From: Planctomicrobium sp.
Lineage (GTDB): Bacteria > Planctomycetota > Planctomycetia > Planctomycetales > Planctomycetaceae
Direction: 5' to 3'
DNA: 5,641 nt
Assembly (NCBI GenBank): GCA_029259835.1
Contig: JAJDEL010000136.1
Location: 1-5,641, forward strand
Shown piece by piece: positions 5,640-5,641 of this stretch. The translations under genes and the position numbers were made by a program. The notes below the pieces were generated by a model. It was not told the DNA's origin. It was given only the letters and a program-made list of their open reading frames with translations, and searched no databases. Within the stretch, counting starts at the first letter, position 1, and each line of letters starts with the position of its first letter.

Positions 5640-5641
5640 AG

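Noticed and set aside
5368..5641. Minus-strand frame open from the right edge across the small-protein gene
   Set aside because: It is antisense to a gene with a good ribosome binding site and a sensible product, and it shows no recognisable protein pattern.

Overview
The window looks like chromosomal DNA of a planctomycete. The evidence is a Tat-exported Gfo/Idh/MocA oxidoreductase (a family greatly expanded in that phylum), a secreted S9-type peptidase with a WD40/PD40-like N-terminus, a small acidic lipoprotein, moderate G+C, and loosely packed genes with weak Shine-Dalgarno signals. This is inference from protein style; no marker gene fixes the taxon. I see no mobile element, CRISPR array, tRNA or rRNA.

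Left part (1-1163, minus strand): the 5' end of a secreted S9 prolyl-oligopeptidase-like gene runs off the left edge (1-319). About 280 bases without a convincing gene follow, then a 187-residue lipoprotein gene (600-1163).

Divergent intergenic region (1164-1487): it carries a well-formed sigma-70-like promoter reading left into the lipoprotein gene. A 17-bp interrupted palindrome almost fills the spacer between its -35 and -10 boxes, and a second short palindrome lies just upstream of the lipoprotein start codon. This is the best regulatory signal in the window.

Right part (1488-5576, plus strand): four genes read the same way. They are an Mrp/ApbC-type P-loop ATPase that lacks the family's CxxC cluster-binding loop; a probable cytoplasmic beta-propeller protein with one Asp-box (sialidase/glycosidase-like) and a TTG start; a Tat-exported Gfo/Idh/MocA oxidoreductase; and, beyond a clear intrinsic terminator, a 65-residue conserved-looking small protein resembling the Cse60 family. 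The propeller protein and the oxidoreductase may both handle carbohydrates, but gaps of 108 and 186 bases make a single operon with mrp uncertain. A strong ribosome binding site at the extreme right edge suggests another plus-strand gene beyond the window.

I found no evident multi-gene novel system. The items most worth a second look are the palindrome inside the lipoprotein promoter, the cysteine-poor Mrp, and the unassigned propeller protein.
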